NCBI GenBank assembly: GCA_030636125.1 | Contig: DAOVXM010000224.1 | Coordinates: forward strand, 1 to 5,339 | Direction: 5' to 3' | DNA length: 5,339 nt | From: Chloroflexota bacterium | GTDB lineage: Bacteria; Chloroflexota; Anaerolineae; Anaerolineales; UBA4823 | Part shown: in pieces, positions 4,429-5,339 of the stretch | Layout of the letters: every line of letters starts with the position of its first letter | How positions within the stretch are numbered: the first letter of the stretch is position 1 | Notes under the pieces: model-generated | Databases searched by the model: none | What the model was told of the DNA's origin: nothing | The model's input: the letters and a program-made list of their open reading frames with translations, nothing else | Position numbers and translations under genes: made by a program

Positions 4429-5339
4429 ATGAAAACATTACGCTTAACGCTCGGCATCCTGCTTTTCTTTCTAAGCGCGCTGACCTTAACAGGTTGTGGG
4501 TCAAGAGGTAGCCAGGTGACTCCAACGCCCACGATAGCTCCCCCTATCAGCGAAGAGACAGCAGAACCCAAGCCGCCCGACCCCTTGTTCGCCCGTGAGG
4601 CAGCCCTAGCCTATATGCGGACGAACTACAGCGAATTGGCCCCGCCAGAGGATTTGGCCTGGGCCGAGGCGGAGGTCACACCTGAAGGGTTGGTCGGCGC
4701 GACCACCTTCCAGTACAGCGCCGGCGATTGGCTGGTTACGGTCTCCTACCCTGTTGTAGCGCCCGAAGCGCTGGTCTACCAGGTCGAGGCCTCCGACGCG
4801 TCCACCGGCTTCCACTGGAGGGGCACGGTCGACGCCAACGGAGAGGTGACGGAGGAATCCGTTTCCACTGGAGTTCTGCCCAGTTGGGCAAAGTACACCA
4901 ATGACGACTACCTCTTCACCTTCAGTTACCCGGATACCTGGACGTTGACAGAGATCCCCGGCGGGGAAGAGGCCCCGGGTGGTATATCCGCCAACGGCGT
5001 GTACCTCACCCAGGGACCCTACCGGCTGGTGATCCAATTTAAAAGCCAGGTAGAAACCACCGTTTTAGGCCCCAGCGGTCGCCCGGCGGGTGAGATCGAA
5101 GAGCGCGGCACGGTCACCTTCTTCAAGCAGGAAATCCCCAAACATGTGATTGTTTTTGAAGGGGTAGACAAACAGGTGTTTTACGATGAGCGTGTGGATG
5201 AGCTCGAGTTCTACATGCAACTGGATGATGAATCGAAGCAGGCTTACCAGGATCTTGCCCTGCCTGAAGAGCTACAGGCGGAGGTGGACCAGATCCTGGG
5301 CACTTTCGCTCGCACTGGTGAACCTGAAATCCCCCCAGA
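4429..5339 (+). CDS. secreted lipoprotein of unknown function, 3' end missing
   Basis: The frame is open for 303 codons to the window edge. Residues 1-22 form a lipoprotein signal peptide: basic start (MKTLR), hydrophobic core (LTLGILLFFLSALTL) and lipobox LTGC with Cys23 as the predicted lipidation site. A Thr/Pro-rich linker follows (TPTPTIAPP). The first folded segment, about 45-145, contains EAALAYMRTNY, VTPEGLVGATTFQYSAGDWLVTVSYPVV and STGFHWRGTVDANGEVTE. The pattern looks like a small beta-rich domain of the kind seen in uncharacterised Chloroflexota lipoproteins (from memory). A second segment, from about 157, starts YLFTFSYPDTWTL, which resembles the opening of PsbP-like domains in bacterial lipoproteins; this likeness is weak. 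The tail is acidic and helix-prone (DDESKQAYQDLALPEELQAEVDQIL). I do not recognise an enzymatic motif. It probably sits on the outer face of the membrane. The preceding 249-bp gap and own ribosome site suggest independent expression. Confidence 0.88.
   Translation, partial: MKTLRLTLGILLFFLSALTLTGCGSRGSQVTPTPTIAPPISEETAEPKPPDPLFAREAALAYMRTNYSELAPPEDLAWAEAEVTPEGLVGATTFQYSAGDWLVTVSYPVVAPEALVYQVEASDASTGFHWRGTVDANGEVTEESVSTGVLPSWAKYTNDDYLFTFSYPDTWTLTEIPGGEEAPGGISANGVYLTQGPYRLVIQFKSQVETTVLGPSGRPAGEIEERGTVTFFKQEIPKHVIVFEGVDKQVFYDERVDELEFYMQLDDESKQAYQDLALPEELQAEVDQILGTFARTGEPEIPP

Noticed and set aside
4606..5037. 143-codon minus-strand open frame
   Set aside because: It is antisense to the lipoprotein gene, whose signal peptide, lipobox and ribosome site are clear. 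The antisense protein looks like a by-product of the GC-rich coding strand.

Overview
The window holds five protein genes: a partial dnaN on the minus strand (left edge), then plsC, a CDF-family cation transporter, a VIT1/CCC1-family transporter and a partial lipoprotein gene, all on the plus strand. I see no tRNA, rRNA, CRISPR array, transposase or phage gene. The likely source is a member of the Chloroflexota, probably Anaerolineae-like. This is inferred from the DnaN N-terminus (MNISVLQENLAHGLSIV...), the PlsC C-terminal signature LPPAYRGVYAEHPRL, and a secreted lipoprotein with a Thr/Pro-rich linker after the lipobox. It rests on remembered family resemblance, not on a search.

Layout. Positions 1-915 (minus) encode the first 305 residues of the DNA polymerase III sliding clamp. 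A 208-bp divergent intergenic region follows. It contains a good sigma70-type promoter for dnaN (TTGGCA, 17-bp spacer, TATACT, read on the minus strand). Immediately upstream of that promoter lies a tandem pair of 13-bp units, each containing a small palindrome. On the plus strand, plsC (1124-1825) and the CDF gene (1848-3281) are 22 bp apart and probably co-transcribed. A 133-bp gap with an 8-bp inverted repeat precedes the VIT1-like gene (3415-4179), which has a strong Shine-Dalgarno sequence. A 249-bp gap with nested palindromes precedes the lipoprotein gene (4429 to beyond the window).

Biology. The CDF and VIT1-like proteins both belong to families that move divalent metals (Zn, Fe, Mn) out of the cytoplasm, so the centre of the window looks like a small metal-homeostasis segment. 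The CDF protein is the most unusual item. Its membrane site has DxxxD in TM2, but HxxxS where HxxxD is normal in TM5. Its cytoplasmic part appears to consist of three consecutive CDF C-terminal-type domains, each keeping an H...(H/D)...HxE pattern. PlsC makes phosphatidic acid for membrane lipids and DnaN is replication machinery; neither has an obvious functional link to the metal genes. No clearly new multi-gene system is visible.
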